64,000 bases of DNA. Origin: Harmothoe impar (taxonomy: Eukaryota; Annelida; Polychaeta; Phyllodocida; Polynoidae). Both the position numbers and the translations under genes were made by a program. The stretch covers positions 32,665,004-32,729,003 of the forward strand of contig OX381710.1 of the NCBI GenBank assembly GCA_947462335.1, given 5' to 3'. Shown here in pieces: positions 25,901 through 38,500 of the stretch. Numbering within the stretch: position 1 is the stretch's first letter; the number at the start of each line of letters is the position of its first letter. The notes beneath the pieces were generated by a model that worked only from the letters and a program-made list of their open reading frames with translations, was not told the DNA's origin and searched no databases.

Positions 25901-28900
25901 TTTTGTGCAGTATTTAAAATATATATTTGGGAAAGATTTTTGACATGTGTGAAGTATGTTTTGTAGTATGATTTAACATATAACGCTAATACTATGAGGT
26001 TGATAATACATTTTTATTGTGCCATAATATTTGTGGGAGGCAATCATCAGTTATTAGATAATTTTCGTCAATGTTTTCGTGACCTACCTTCAATGTTGTT
26101 CAGCTTCTTTAAAGCTCGGCAAACCGGAGTTCGAATCCTGAAATGACCAAAGTCTTCATCAGAATGCTAGTTTCAAATACAATGTTACTTACTGTTCATT
26201 AGAAACGGTAGATTCCAGTGTATAACCCCTCCCCCCCCCCCATTGGCGACTTTGGTATAACCAGCAGAGGGGCTCCTGAAAATATTTCCTTCAACGATAC
26301 AGTATTATGCTCGACTATAACCCGCACCTAGACGTTGGTGCCACCAGCACTGAGGTTTCCATTCGCCTAAAACTCGCGGGTTATATGGGGCATTCACGGT
26401 GCGGTACCCATATCCATGATCTGTCAGACCTCTTTTGAAATACAAATCAGTGTTAAACATGTTCTTTAAGATGAGTTACACAAAGATACAAATATTTGTT
26501 TAACTTACCTGAAGTTCTTGCCTTTGGTTTTCACTACCGTCGCACTACAAAGCAGACGGAAGTAAATATTTGATAAAGCGATAATGGAAGTGGATACAAT
26601 GTATTCATATCTGTTTTCATTGTCTATACAATTTGATAATGTATATCAATCCGAATAGGTGTGTGTCAATTTGTTAGTGTATATCAATCCGTATAGGTGT
26701 GTGTCAATTTGTTAGTGTATATCAATCCGAATAGGTGTGTGTCAATTTGTTAGTGTATATTAATCCGAATAGGTGTGTGTCTATTGATAAGCATTCCGGA
26801 GACAATAATTCTTAATTTCTTTTTTATTTAATAATGATACTGCCTGAATGACGGCCAAAAAGACATGATTTCATTTTTTAAATGTGTCTCCCTTAGAAAG
26901 TGTTCTATCTACAGGCCTAATGCAGTTTTCCAATTATTCATGAGTGAACTAAATCCCCAGACTACTCACCCTTTATGAACAAGTTCATTCAGCTTCAGTC
27001 CGCTCTTCTCATTGAGATCTGAAATTCATGTTCAAATAGTCATTATAGTTTAATCTCACATTTGATCCATACAGTTACAGTAACTCATCAGATCGACCAC
27101 GAGCAAAGAATAAAGTTGACATCATATTAATGTGTAATTGAATGGTTCAAATTATTCGGGCTCACACAATGTATCCAAGAAAAGAAAAGCAATGCAATTA
27201 ACATGACATGGTACGTCAATGTGAAATGATCAGCGTCTGTATTAAATAAGTTATAACATTTAAGGTGTTACTCCACTTACTTCCACCAATCCGTTTACGC
27301 ATCTCCCCGTAGTTGATGAGTCCATACAACTCCATTGCATGTTTTCCTACGTCTGAAATGAGATGATTTGACTTATCTTACAATTCAAGCTATAGTACTC
27401 AATATGTGGCATTTTTTTAAACATAGATGAGGGTGGGTGGATTGCTCCCATCCCCATTAGACTCCACCAATTTTAACAGTGACTTTGGTAATTAGTGTTT
27501 CTGTGAATGGTGCAATATGGGAAGCATTTCTTGGTGTTCTGATATATATTGCATTATGAAGTCTGACAAACTCCATGTTTTTTTTTGGTGCTCATCCTAA
27601 CAACCCTTATCATGACGATCACCGTGGGGACTGTCATCCGTGTCAGTCACAGCAAGATAGTGCTGAGGTGTACCCCAAGGACCAACCACCGTCCCACAGC
27701 CAATACACCCCTTAGCTGTATGAACGAAATCTAGCAGTTATTCAACGTGTATTAGATACTGTACAGTGTATTTGACTGTTATTTCAACTAAGAAATTCCT
27801 ATACTTGGTCTTTGGTCTACTATTCTGTTACTGACACTTTACCTGTGCTGCAGTCTACTGCCCAGTGCTGACTTGAGCCTGAACCCCTTTACCGGCAGCA
27901 GTAGGTAATGGCGGCCCTACCTACTGAATATGTTAATGAAGCCCAATTCACCCACTCAACCCACTTTGCACTGGCGCCCCCACGTGGTCTTCTAGGGTAC
28001 TAACCATGTAAACACTGCAATTTCCAACTTTGATGATGGAATCTAGGTACTCGAGGCAAAACATGTTGTAGTGTGATATTGTATGTACTTAAGAATAAAT
28101 GGACCGATACCTAAATGTATATGTCTGTTACTACATGTACATGTTACTAGTCTATTTAAAGTGAACATATCACTATAATACACATACCTTACGATTTTGA
28201 TATGTTAATTGCTTTCTTTCATTTAAGGCTATGCTCCTATGTACATTTTGTATGTGATATTTATTTACTCATGAATGGAACGAACCAATATGATTATGTA
28301 GACCCCTATAGATAATACTAAGTTATGATTAGCATTACCAAATTAGCTTCAACATGAAATGACTCTCGCCTACATCCATATTTAAACCTACCCGTACAAT
28401 ACTGGGTGTTCCTTACCTTCTTTGGTGCCCACATGTTTGGAAATCTTGTGCCATGTTCGGTAGTAGAAGTGGCGAATTTGTTCCTTGGTACGCACGATGC
28501 TTCCGTTGTTTCCCCGTTTGCGGTGTCGCTGCGCAAGGACCGACTGGATGGCTTCAAAGTCCTTTCCATGCTGATAAAAAGGAGAATAAGAACTTAAGAT
28601 ATAACAAGAATACTGTGTTTTCCCTCCTAACAACATATTTCATGCTCTTCCATCCCCTCCCGTGTCTGCTCTACCACCCCCTCCCCTGCCAAAGGCAATA
28701 GTACATCTACTCACCGGTAGTTAAGCATGATGCATGCATATATTTCATACTTTGTGCTATCTAGTATTGCTAGAAGCACATTAGGGGCCATCCATTAATT
28801 ACGTACGCACATTTTTGGCCAAAATAGACCCCCCCACCCTCTCTGTTGCACCATGTACGCATTTGGCCTACCCCCCCCCATGCGTACATACGCATTGAGC

Positions 28901-30985
28901 TTCTACCCCCTCCCCCCTCCCACTGATAAAATAAAGGAATCTTATAAAATTTATTGAGGAACTTTTAGTGTTATAAATTTAGGTGCGTGTGTAGGGGGGG
29001 CGGACTCCTTTATGAGGATGTGCTGGGGGAGGGGGTGGAGGATTTTCTTAGTACCGGTACATTAGCTTTCACCTGACCATCCCCACGCTGAAAGCACCTA
29101 TAGCCCCCCCCCCCCCATGATATCGAGATATACTCGCTCCACACACCCCCTCAAGAAAAGAAGCAGCTAGCCTATACCTCCCCCCATAGTATTGAGAAAT
29201 ATCCCCTACACCCCTGGCATCAGAAAAGTATTTGTAAGTTATGGTTTCAAACATGTACATACACCAACAGTGCTGGTTAGGGCAAATTTCCACTTGTCAA
29301 AAGTATACTCAGGGGTGTGAACAGAGAAAAAGAAAAATATCTGAGGATTTGCACGGCTGGTCAAGATTAGGGGAAGGGTATTTTGCAAAAGAAGAACTTA
29401 ATGGCTCGGGGGGAGGGGGGATTTACTCATGGGTAATTAGTAGGAGGGGGGGGGGGGGTCAAAAAATATTGGCTGGTTTGGAAAATCCAAAAGAAAATTT
29501 TCAAAATTTGGTTTGATATTTGGACCTAAAAAGGTACCAATTTTACTCTAAAATGACCAAAAAATCGGCCCTATGCGTACACAATGCGTATGCCAAAAAT
29601 GGCCTAGACCCCCCCACCCCCCCTGTACGCATCTGTACGCATTTGGCCTGACCCCCCCACCCCCTCTTCATGCGTATGTAATTAATGGACGGCCCCTTAC
29701 TGTATTGGCATACAAGAGGTGCAGTAGATTTCTTCCATGGAATATGACAATACCTCGTTGAGTGCTTCAAAGAACAGATCCTTGTCCATAGAACTCCATA
29801 GTTCCCACTGTCTTCTTGTCTTTGCTTCAGGTGTTCCATTGGCGGTAGCTGCTTTACTGTCTCCCTTAGCTGTGAAATGGTGAAACAAAGCGAGAAATAT
29901 AATACAAGTATAGATGAAATTGTGAAGAATCATGTTTATTGGATCACCGGTAAATCGTTTTGCCAATATACATGGAGCGATCATGGAGTTCTCAATATGT
30001 ATAGAGACTCTATTAGAGTGAGTATTCACGTTTCTGTTAAAGCATCCATTATAATTGAATATAAAATTTAGTACATGAAACATGACATTGGATCAAAGTA
30101 TATGTTTCCCTCTATTTAAAACAAAAAGTCCATAGCTTATGGCTATGATTATGTTATAGTGTAGTAGGCCTACCAGTACCAATATATACTGTCATAATAC
30201 CGGTAGGCCTACCAATTCACCAATGCAACTGTGTCTGCAGCATGGACGATCATGGTCCATGGAGCTGCATACATTTATAAAAACGTCAAATACCTTTGAA
30301 TACATATTTGAATATGACCCGTTTGAACTTACCTGGCTTTTTGGGTGGCGAGGGGGCAGGTGGGGTGGCATCCCAGCGGGGTCGTTTGGGGACCCTGGAG
30401 GAGGATCTCACTGGAGGTGGAGGGGGACCCGCTCCCTCGGCCTTCTCCGGCACCTCCCTGGCCGTCCTCCCCTCCCCTCTCCGCCGCAGCTCCGGTGCCG
30501 CTGGCCGAGGGCCGCTGCCGCTCTCCCCATCCTTGTCGCCTTCCGCGTAGCAAATTTCTGTCCCCCTGAAGCACAATACACATTTTCATTATTGCATAAC
30601 CATTTTGAATACTTCACTTAGCCTCCAACCATGCACACACATTTCATGGGTTGTCCTCGCAGGGATACCAAAAATTCAATATGGCGGATAATCGGTTCCC
30701 TTCCAACGGAGAACTTTTGAGCTAGATCTATGCTATCGTGTTTGTCAATATGAAAGTGCTATATGCAGAAACATAAATGGAGAACCCAGCGATGGAATAA
30801 AGTACACTTAGCGTGTTCATGAATGCCATTTCGATGGGGAAGGTCCAGTTAAATTCCAAAACAGTAACGCAAAGGAAAGTCGGAAAACAAAATGGCGGGT
30901 TTCATACGACAGTAACGACTCACCCGTTTTGTTGGCCCTCTTTTGGTCCTTTTTCGGAAGTTGATAATTTCCTACGTTTCGTCAT
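19916..30985 (-). CDS. CRAMP1: Cramped-like SANT-domain chromatin protein (19 coding exons, 989 aa)
   Basis: Exons in transcript order: 30985–30924, 30565–30333, 29869–29754, 28570–28417, 27352–27281, 27018–26970, 26544–26509, 26137–26088, 25848–25652, 25485–25335, 24858–24269, 23972–23805, 23539–23360, 23147–22880, 22653–22583, 22301–22169, 20993–20785, 20481–20380, 20044–19916. The start is the ATG of MTKRRKLSTSEK, whose exon ends with two bases that exactly complete the next exon. A KRPR basic motif precedes the SANT domain (about 118–183: RRQWELW, HGKDFEAIQ, HFYYRTWHKISKHV). Further family blocks: ELYGLINYGEMRKRIGG, VCRALKKL, NPRLRIHLP, GWNLKAAQGITIAELYLILG, RRPPLVVQRTLLPK, LSAILDISLP and MMNENSMEY near the C-terminus. 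CRAMP1/Cramped is a nuclear DNA-binding factor linked to histone H1 gene expression and, in Drosophila, to Polycomb-type silencing. Human CRAMP1 is 1269 aa. Confidence 0.95.
21283..21600. repeat. 58-bp direct repeat, two copies
   Basis: Copies at 21283–21340 and 21543–21600 differ at two positions. Each runs from CCGAATCT through a GC-rich core (GCGCCCTCTCGCGCCCGACG) to AATCCAACATG. The sequence between and outside the copies is unrelated. Lies in a CRAMP1 intron. Confidence 0.8.
26640..26791. repeat. 38-bp minisatellite, four copies
   Basis: Four near-identical tandem units starting TGTATATCAATCCGAATAGG and ending TCAATTTGTTAG; the second unit has one substitution and the fourth is more diverged. 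Lies in a CRAMP1 intron between the short exons ending at 26509 and 27018. Confidence 0.9.
28784..29696. mobile_element. 913-bp non-autonomous PIF/Harbinger-like element
   Basis: Terminal inverted repeats of 26 bp with two mismatches (left GGGGCCATCCATTAATTACG, right as reverse complement GGGGCCGTCCATTAATTACA). Flanked by TTA on both sides (28781–28783, 29697–29699), the TWA duplication of PIF/Harbinger transposons. The interior has many C- and G-runs and TGTACGCA words next to both ends, and no transposase. It lies in the CRAMP1 intron that splits the SANT domain. Confidence 0.75.
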
Positions 30986-31060
30986 TGGACTGTATATGTG
31001 TTAAACTATCTAAACCAGTTAATCTATCCAACTTTAAGCCCTGGTGATTACATTTTCAAA
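30890..31060 (-). promoter_or_regulatory. CRAMP1 first exon and presumed promoter
   Basis: The minus-strand start codon at 30985 opens a 62-base coding exon with a consensus donor (GG|GTGAGT). Two ATGGCGG words, a YY1-like motif, occur on the plus strand nearby (near 30680 and 30891). No TATA box was seen; the transcription start site is not defined. Confidence 0.35.
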
Positions 31061-31808
31061 GGGTGCGTGAACCTCGCCTACGGCCCCAAGTGCTTTGTCG
31101 GCGATGCACTGCACTGCTACTGGGATTGGGAGGTGCGCCCTACCCACGAACTCTTATCACTGCTTTAGTTTACTCACAAAGTTGTATAAAAGATCAACTT
31201 TTTAGATTTGACATTTTCAAATGAATAGATGAATAAATGATAAAGTGTTATGTGTAACTATCCTAATTAAGCCATAATGCCTAATTATTAACTTCAAAAT
31301 TAGCATAAAAACTAGTTGGATGGTTCTCAAATTCCCAAGATCTGTGATGGTGGTCATGTGACTTCATCAAGTTATTGGATAGCAGATACTTTCTTGGGCA
31401 AGTCTTGAGTTTGACCAAAACATGCAAAGACAAACGCATAGGTCATATAATTAAATCCACTGACCTCAATCAGTTGTAAATTAGCATGAAAGCTGCACTG
31501 AATGGAACTACCTAGTACTAGTAGTAGATTGTATTTGTCAGTGATTTATTTCCCTGAGTTAGGGACTTGCATAAAAATTGTCAATTGAATGAAATATATG
31601 AGTATTGGGCCAGTCATGTAGAGCTGGTTGAGGGCTTTTCAGAACTGTTTAGATCACCTTTCTACTGTGGCTAGTTACTGACCAATCAAGATTGAAGATC
31701 GAGAATTGAAGGGCACTTGATCTCCATTGAAACACTGTTTAAGCTTGATTCAAAACTGTGATCAGAGCAGATTAGAAAGATACCCTGAGCAGACGAAGGA
31801 AATCGGTT

Positions 31809-32190
31809 ATTTTAAGATAAATCAGCTATTATTTAATATTTTAGGATGAAATTTTCAGGATACATTGTGCGCCACGGGTCAGATAGTATAAACTTGTTCC
31901 AGATGACCTTTGACATAGTTAGATTGACCTTTGACCTAATTAACTAGGGCAAAAGGTCATAAGAAAGGCCATTTTAGGATAAATTAGCCACTATTTAATC
32001 TTTTTGCATGAAACTTTCAGCATACATTGTATGTCATAGCTCAGATAATATGGCCTTGTTCCAGATGACCTTTGACGTACTGAACCTGACCTTTGACCTA
32101 ATTAACTTGGTCAAAAGGTCCTAAGTAAGGTCATTTTGGATAAATCAGCCATTATTTATTCTTTTTGGATACGATTTGCAGGATACTCTT
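31809..32190. repeat. 162-bp tandem repeat with DR1-like words
   Basis: Two full units and one partial unit (starts at 31809, 31971 and 32133). Units share ATTTTAGGATAAAT, a CAGGATACATTGT-like word, CTTGTTCCAGATGACC and TGACCTTTGACCTAATTAAC. The word TGACCTTTGACCT occurs exactly at 31925–31937 and 32087–32099. Confidence 0.75.
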
Positions 32191-32295
32191 TATGATTGAT
32201 ATTTAACAACAAACAAACTTCTTATACTTCTTTTTGGAAAACTTCTTTAACTTCTTTTTGAAATCAGATGGAAAAAAATGTAAAAAAAGGAATTT

Positions 32296-32329
<34 letters not shown>

Positions 32330-32377
32330 AAACCAATTTTCAATTTTATCTTTTTCTAAGTTCACATGTTTTTCCCA

Positions 32378-32677
32378 CGGCCTCCAGGGCCCGTCAGGGG
32401 ATGCCTGTGGAATGGGCTGGAGGAGCTGCACTGCCCCCAGGCTGTGGGGAAACCTAAAAAAAACTCATAACTATTGAAAACAAATGCCAGAAAAAGAATT
32501 TACGGCTATTTTCACATCTAGAAATGCCCACTTTTTTGTTATTTGAGAATTTTTAATTTTATTTTTTTCCAAGTTCACATGTTTCCCCCACGGCCTCCAA
32601 GGCCTCTCCTTCCGTCAGGGGATGCATGTGGGAGCTGCACTGCCGCCAGGCTGTGGGGAAACCTAAAAAAAACCCAC
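32378..32677. repeat. Duplicated block of about 90 bp
   Basis: Copies at about 32378–32468 and 32589–32677 share CACGGCCTCCA, CGTCAGGGGATGC, GAGCTGCACTGCC and AGGCTGTGGGGAAACC in the same order. The second copy carries a small insertion and a small deletion. No coding sense recognised. Confidence 0.7.
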
Positions 32678-34774
32678 TAAATTCTCAAGAAATGTTAAAT
32701 TTTGAATTGATGTGCGGTCCTTGTCATTTCCATGGAGGCCTTAAATGGCTCACTCAGGCTGAAATTTGTTTGTCTCGGTCTGAAAGAGGTACATATCTTC
32801 TTAAGAGGCAGATCACATGAGAAATATAACAGTTTTGATAAAGAATTTGAATCAAATCATCCTTTTCTAAAGCTCGATCCATCAAAATGATATATAATTT
32901 GCATTTATGATGGTACCATATGTCCAAGTAAAACAATCAATTACATATGCTAGGCTTTTAGCTTATCTTGGGGGATTTTCCAGTTAAACACAAGATTGTG
33001 TGGCCCCAAGAAATGATCTCTCTTGAGGTACAATATTTCTATTCCCCTTACCCTTAGACTTTTTCCGAATGTCATTTATGGCCTACATTAGGGTTAATGT
33101 TAAGTAATATACAACAAGTGATCAATGCTGAATAGTAACAAAAACGTCTGGGGATGTTATCCTCATTGATAAATACTTGAATCAGGGTATAGAAATGGCC
33201 GTTTTAGGAAAATGAGACATGGCTGTTTCGGGGTCTAAAGGGTTAAAATCGTCTGGCTGACATGGCCATGTCTTTAAATAAACAGGGTCGCCGTAGGGAC
33301 TTGCATAAATATTCTGAATTCTGAATTCTACCCCCCCCCCCCCCCCTGACTAGTGGCAGGCCCCTATATGCCAGCCGGGAGAGCCTTCTCATGGGCACGG
33401 GGGTGCTTGGGTGTTGGGGTGGCCTCACACCCCCTTGGCCAGGGCTCTTTTCTCCAGATTCTGATGTTTTTTAAATAGTCAAGAGGCAGTATGGGGCATC
33501 CTCATAGAGGCTTGAAATTAACTGTGTGCAATCTTATGGTTATGAACTAAATCCCTATCTAAGTGAACATAACCGTATTCCAATATTTGATATAAATTTG
33601 ACAGTGTAAAGTTGACCAAATGTTCATGACTCCGTTACATAGATAAATAATGCCCTCGCATGATATTGGCACCCCTCATCGTGACCGCTGAAGACATAGC
33701 TTTAAAACAGTACCCTAACTTTGATTATAGGTCAATAAATAAGGTTACAAGGTCGAATTAACTACGAGTACATAGTGGCATTCTAGAAAAGTGTATGATC
33801 ACAGTATCGGCACTAGCGCTAGCGCTAGCGCGGCAGGTGTTTATGCAAGTCCCTACCTGAGTAGTGAGCTTCTTTTCAACTTTTGATATTTTCTTCAGTG
33901 TTAATACAAGATGTAGATCTATGCCTTAATTGAATATAGAATTTAGTATTTTTTCTCTATTCCAACCCAAGTGTTGCTAACATTTATCAGCATGGACCAT
34001 GTTTCAGCTTGACTATAGAATATTCTTAAATGTCCTAACTATTAAATGGGCAGTGGCGAGTGGGTCAAGGGAGGCGTGTGCAGGTGTAGACAGTGTTGGC
34101 TTTACTAGTGTTGGGTGTAGGCAATTTGTGAGCCATCAACAGAGACAATGACATGAACAATCACCTACTTAGCATTGTTTTTATTCCGATGGCTTCCTCC
34201 ACGGATGACATGATCCTTCTGGGCATGGCCCTGCACCGTTTCCATCCGCCAAAGATTGGTAATCCGTCCAAAGTGAACCGACTTCACTTTGTGTAACTGC
34301 AAGGGGAGTCTGGACTGGGGTTTGACAGCTGGGTATCTACTCAAAACTGGGTTACGGAGACCTACTTAGCAAAGTATCAGTTTCTCTCAATTCCAGGCGT
34401 TATAGGATGCAATATTGATGGTATTGCATACCAACTGTAAAGGGGAATGCAATCTAGCAATAACACGAGTTATAATGAACAGAGAAAACAAAAAACTACA
34501 ATTAAATCCCGTCGTGAACACCAATGTTGACGTTCTGAAGTTCATTTGGCGGGAAGGACAAAGGGGGAATTCCCACCGTGATTGGTCAATTTCGGTCACG
34601 TGAGGGGGTTTTGAGGAATCCCCTTCTGGCACCTGTTGTGTGGGATTCCCCTATGGCCATATTTCTAGGACAGTGAAAGCAGAGAAATACCTAAATTGTT
34701 TCGTCTAGAGTTGAAACACTTTGAAATAAAGTGTTTTAAAAGGACAGCGCATACAGTTTCCAAAAATTGTTGGG

Positions 34775-35084
34775 TACAGAAATTTTTCGCGCTGGCGCTA
34801 TACGCACCAAACATTTGGTGTATATAAGGCCGCTTATACGCACCAAACGGTGCGGCCCAGTATCGGTTAAGGATATGAAGACCCATTATCCTTAGGGTTG
34901 TGGTTTTTCGACTTATATTAGATCTTGAAGTATGATACTATGGTTTACAACCCAAAACAATTATCATAGCTTGCAAATAAATAATTTGGTTAATTCCGTT
35001 TGGTGCATATAGTAGCGCTTATACGCACCAACTGCGATTGGTGCGTATAAGCGCCACTATACGCACCAAATTTGGTGCGTATAG
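34775..35084. repeat. Cluster of inverted GGTGCGTATA repeats
   Basis: At least seven copies of TATACGCACCAA or its reverse complement, several arranged as facing pairs (for example ACGCACCAAATTTGGTGCGT at 35061–35080). They lie 0.4–0.7 kb upstream of the JPT start codon. Probably overlapping foldback elements. Confidence 0.65.
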
Positions 35085-35379
35085 AGTCGGCCATTTTTCG
35101 CTGAATATTCATGAGCTCATGTATCATCACCTCTAATTGGTCACGTTGTAATCCATGATGAGCTCAACTAAGCACTGTAGTAGTCATTTATACAATAAAA
35201 CAATTGACTTTGCGGGTAATCAGAGAAAGTAGTCTTCAATACAATCAGTAGATGTAGTAAATCTATCATATCTTTGACAAAATCAGTAGATTTGGCCATG
35301 TCTGATATGCAGGCGGGAAACCACTTTAGCCAATCAGAACACTGGTTTCTCACGTCTTCGGGAAAATCTGGACTCGCTT

Positions 35380-35506
35380 TCGCGCGAAGTGACGTCACTG
35401 CAGTCAGTTCAGGACGGTCGTCAAAACTTGTCAGGCTACCATCTGCGTCTGTCACTTCATCAATTTAACTAATTTATCTAATATTTAGAACACCAAATCT
35501 TTCAAA
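35380..35506 (+). promoter_or_regulatory. JPT proximal promoter (exon 1a)
   Basis: A perfect CRE (TGACGTCA at 35390–35397) lies about 110 bases upstream of the JPT ATG, within a short CpG-containing stretch (CGCTTTCGCGCGAAG). No TATA box. The transcription start is inferred to be between the CRE and 35507. Confidence 0.4.
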
Positions 35507-38500
35507 ATGACGAGCACCAATTTGTACTCAGGCTACGACCAAGGCAGGCCGACGTCTAAGTAAGTATACTCAGTAATTTTCGTCATTTCATTGAGAGTGA
35601 ATCACTGTCTGGGCCGGCGTCAACTCAGTCTCAAGCACCAGCCCGCAGCGCGCACCGCTACTCACGGGTTTCAATGTGGATTGGAATGTCATTCATTCAG
35701 TCAGTCCATGATTCAATTTCTTCTCGTCTAGTAGATAACACTTAATGAATTTTTGAATTAGATTGCTTATAGTTACGAAGTTGTGATAATCTGATTGGAT
35801 TTTTGCTCCAAATAATGAATTCGGGAGTCTTTATTTCCCACTTGCCTATTTCATTAGAATTAGATTCTATAATCTATTTCAATTGTATGCTTATTGCTAT
35901 GGTGAATGGTCATTCCGTCGAGATAATTTATTGAGTGTGAAGTTAAAGTCTTGAGATGAGGCTAAAAGGTGTGGTCATTTTCTTATCTACGAGGTTGGGG
36001 GGGGGGGGGGGGGGTGAAGAGCTCCACTTGAAGTGCCCCCCCTTAATAGGACCTTGTAATTAGATCTATATCAAGTATAATATATGGGACATCAAGGGTC
36101 AGACTCAGAGAAACCACACTTCCTTATCTTTGGGCTTTTCCATCGCAATTGTATGTAGATCTATCAAATTGTGTGAATTGCCTACAGGAAATAAACTCAC
36201 TAACAGGTTTGTCACTGCCAGGGGAAATAATTGTGCTAAGTTAGGGAAAAGGATTTTCAAAAAAAGCAAGGCAACTTCAAGCTTTCGTAGGGAAAAATGT
36301 TTGAAAGGCTGCTCTAACGTGCTATAAATATGTTTGCTGAAGACAATTAGGCTTACCTCGCGATTGTCGGGGATTTTAGAACTGTAACATTGTCTGGCAT
36401 TCCCCTAACAAGTCACTAGTCGGTATTTTATACCCTGGTGGCCTTTATGTGGCCTTAAAAGGTCATTTAACCTCTACATGTATAGAGATCCCACTGTTTT
36501 GCCAATTCAAATAAGATTCAACTTAGACTTTTGCAAAAAAAAAAAAAAAATGGGGATAAGCGGAGTCAGACACAGGCTGTAACTGAGTCCTGTTGCCATC
36601 GTATTGTGTATGTATAGTATATTGTAAAGGTCTGACACTCCTAGTCCCCGGTCATCTATCCACTTGAGGCGGCAGCACTGTACATGGGATTGTAGGTAGA
36701 CTGTGGCACCATCTAGTAGAAATCTAGGAACTACAAATCTGACTATACATACACAATACAATGGCAGCAGGACTCAGTTACAGCCTGTGGAGTCAGACGT
36801 CTTATCAATGTGGTTGGATCCTTTGGGGAGATGGCAACACTGCCACTGGTACTGTTCTCTCTATTATATATCTACAGTTGCTAGCCCTGCTTCGCCCCTC
36901 GAACTATTTTTTCTGCCTGGTTGACTACCTATGTACACGTCCAGACCTAGACCCTACTGGCGTATTCAATTTGTCCCAATTCTAAGGGTGGGTGAATACA
37001 CTGGCGTCTTCAATACACTAAAGAATCTAGTGCTTTGTGCCAGGCGGTTGGCTGTGGCGTGTTGGGCACAGTATTGATATGTGCCGGTATAAATGTTTGG
37101 TAAAAAGTGCAGCATGTATGCACTAATCTATGGCCCTGATTGCAAAAAGGTATAATACAGCCCGCCCGGAGATACGTTTTGTTTTAACAATCGTTACAAT
37201 GTGTTATCTAGTTTAATATTTCATAATAGATATGTCCGAGGTATAAGCCATATGCAGTCAATGCCCGGGAGTCAATGGTAATGTGTCTTCAAATAGCGAC
37301 TGCTTTCATGTCACCCATCAACATCTCAATGCACAGGTCGGTCTATTGGATATGTACAGTACATAATGAAGAACATAGCTGTCAGATTTAAATGATTTAA
37401 TCTATGAAAAACGTGAGCAAACTTTAACACCAAGTTTGTTTTGCTTTAGCTATGCTTGGGTTTATAGTGTTGGCTAGCAACCAATGCAGTGTGGAATACC
37501 AGACATAACACAGGGCATGATGGCGGGTTCCGTGTGGGTGTCGGGGCACCAGGGGTTACTGTTTGATGGATCATGCGGTGAGTCATCTGCCCCGGAGATT
37601 AAAGCCTCCCATATAGAGCTTTCACCGCTACTGAATAGTAAGCCTTTGGGTAGTGTCACAGTGCTGGCCGTGGACTGACTAGACCTTGTACCAAGATATA
37701 TGAATGTTCCCCTACTCAATCTTATCGTCTACATGTACGCCTCTTCTGTCCTCTTGTGAACCTTAGGGAACAATTAGCTGCACAACCGTATTTTTATATC
37801 TACATGAATTTCACCCCTAGAGAGTACCATATATGTGGATTCCTACCTAAGTTGGCACACATAGCTCTTCACTAGGCTAGCTATTCAGAACAGAACGTGT
37901 TCAGTCCTATATTTGGAACGTTCATAAATACACCTGCCCAACAACCACTATACTATTTAAAATACTCCATCTCCGCTTTAAGTGGGATTGAAACGAGTGC
38001 CGGTCTTGTTTAAGGCCGGGGATGATTAGGCCTCGGCCCTCCGTATGCAAAGGCGATGGCACTATATTGTATAACACAAGCATTGGATAATTAGGCCTCC
38101 ATATGTCTGCCTGAGTCATCATTAATGACACAGCCATAGGAGCCTCATAGTCATACTAGTCGTTTTATTGTATGTCAATAATAGCTACTATGTAATACGA
38201 CTAGCAGGATGCATTTGTATTACAAGGGCTCTTTGGTCCGTGCTTGAAGGTACGACTGATGGGAACCAGTTGGTTAACAAATTAGTTTTAAAGGAATCTC
38301 TACTTATGGTTGTACATCTGTACATGTATATCACTATAATAACTGTCATAATTCTATGATAATAATGTGGCACAAAATAGATTAAATAAGGCCTCAGTTA
38401 CCCCTCACATGTCCCGTATTCAATGTTGAGAAGCTAAAATAAAGGTATTTTAATGCATCCAAATCCTATCCCCCCCCCCCTCCCCATGGCTGAGAAGGCA

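Larger units (their letters stand above)
30986..34740. other. Head-to-head intergenic region, CRAMP1 to JPT (left part)
   Basis: No gene recognised. It contains a 162-bp tandem repeat (31809–32190), a duplicated 90-bp block (32378–32677), a C run at 33331–33346, and the short palindromic repeat AGCGCTAGCGCTAGCGC at 33815–33831. A GTCACGTGA E-box and a GATTGG (CCAAT) motif lie at 34580–34603. Confidence 0.55.

Noticed and set aside
26120..26137. RNA polymerase III B-box-like GTTCGAATCC
   Set aside because: It is the coding sequence of a CRAMP1 exon (RIRTPVCRALKKL) read from the other strand, with no A box in place.
35168..35455. Minus-strand frame divergent from JPT, peptide-like (DADGSLTSFDDRPELTAV...)
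   Set aside because: It has no ATG before a stop upstream; the frame opens on GTG. It overlaps the CRE-containing promoter and matches no family I know.
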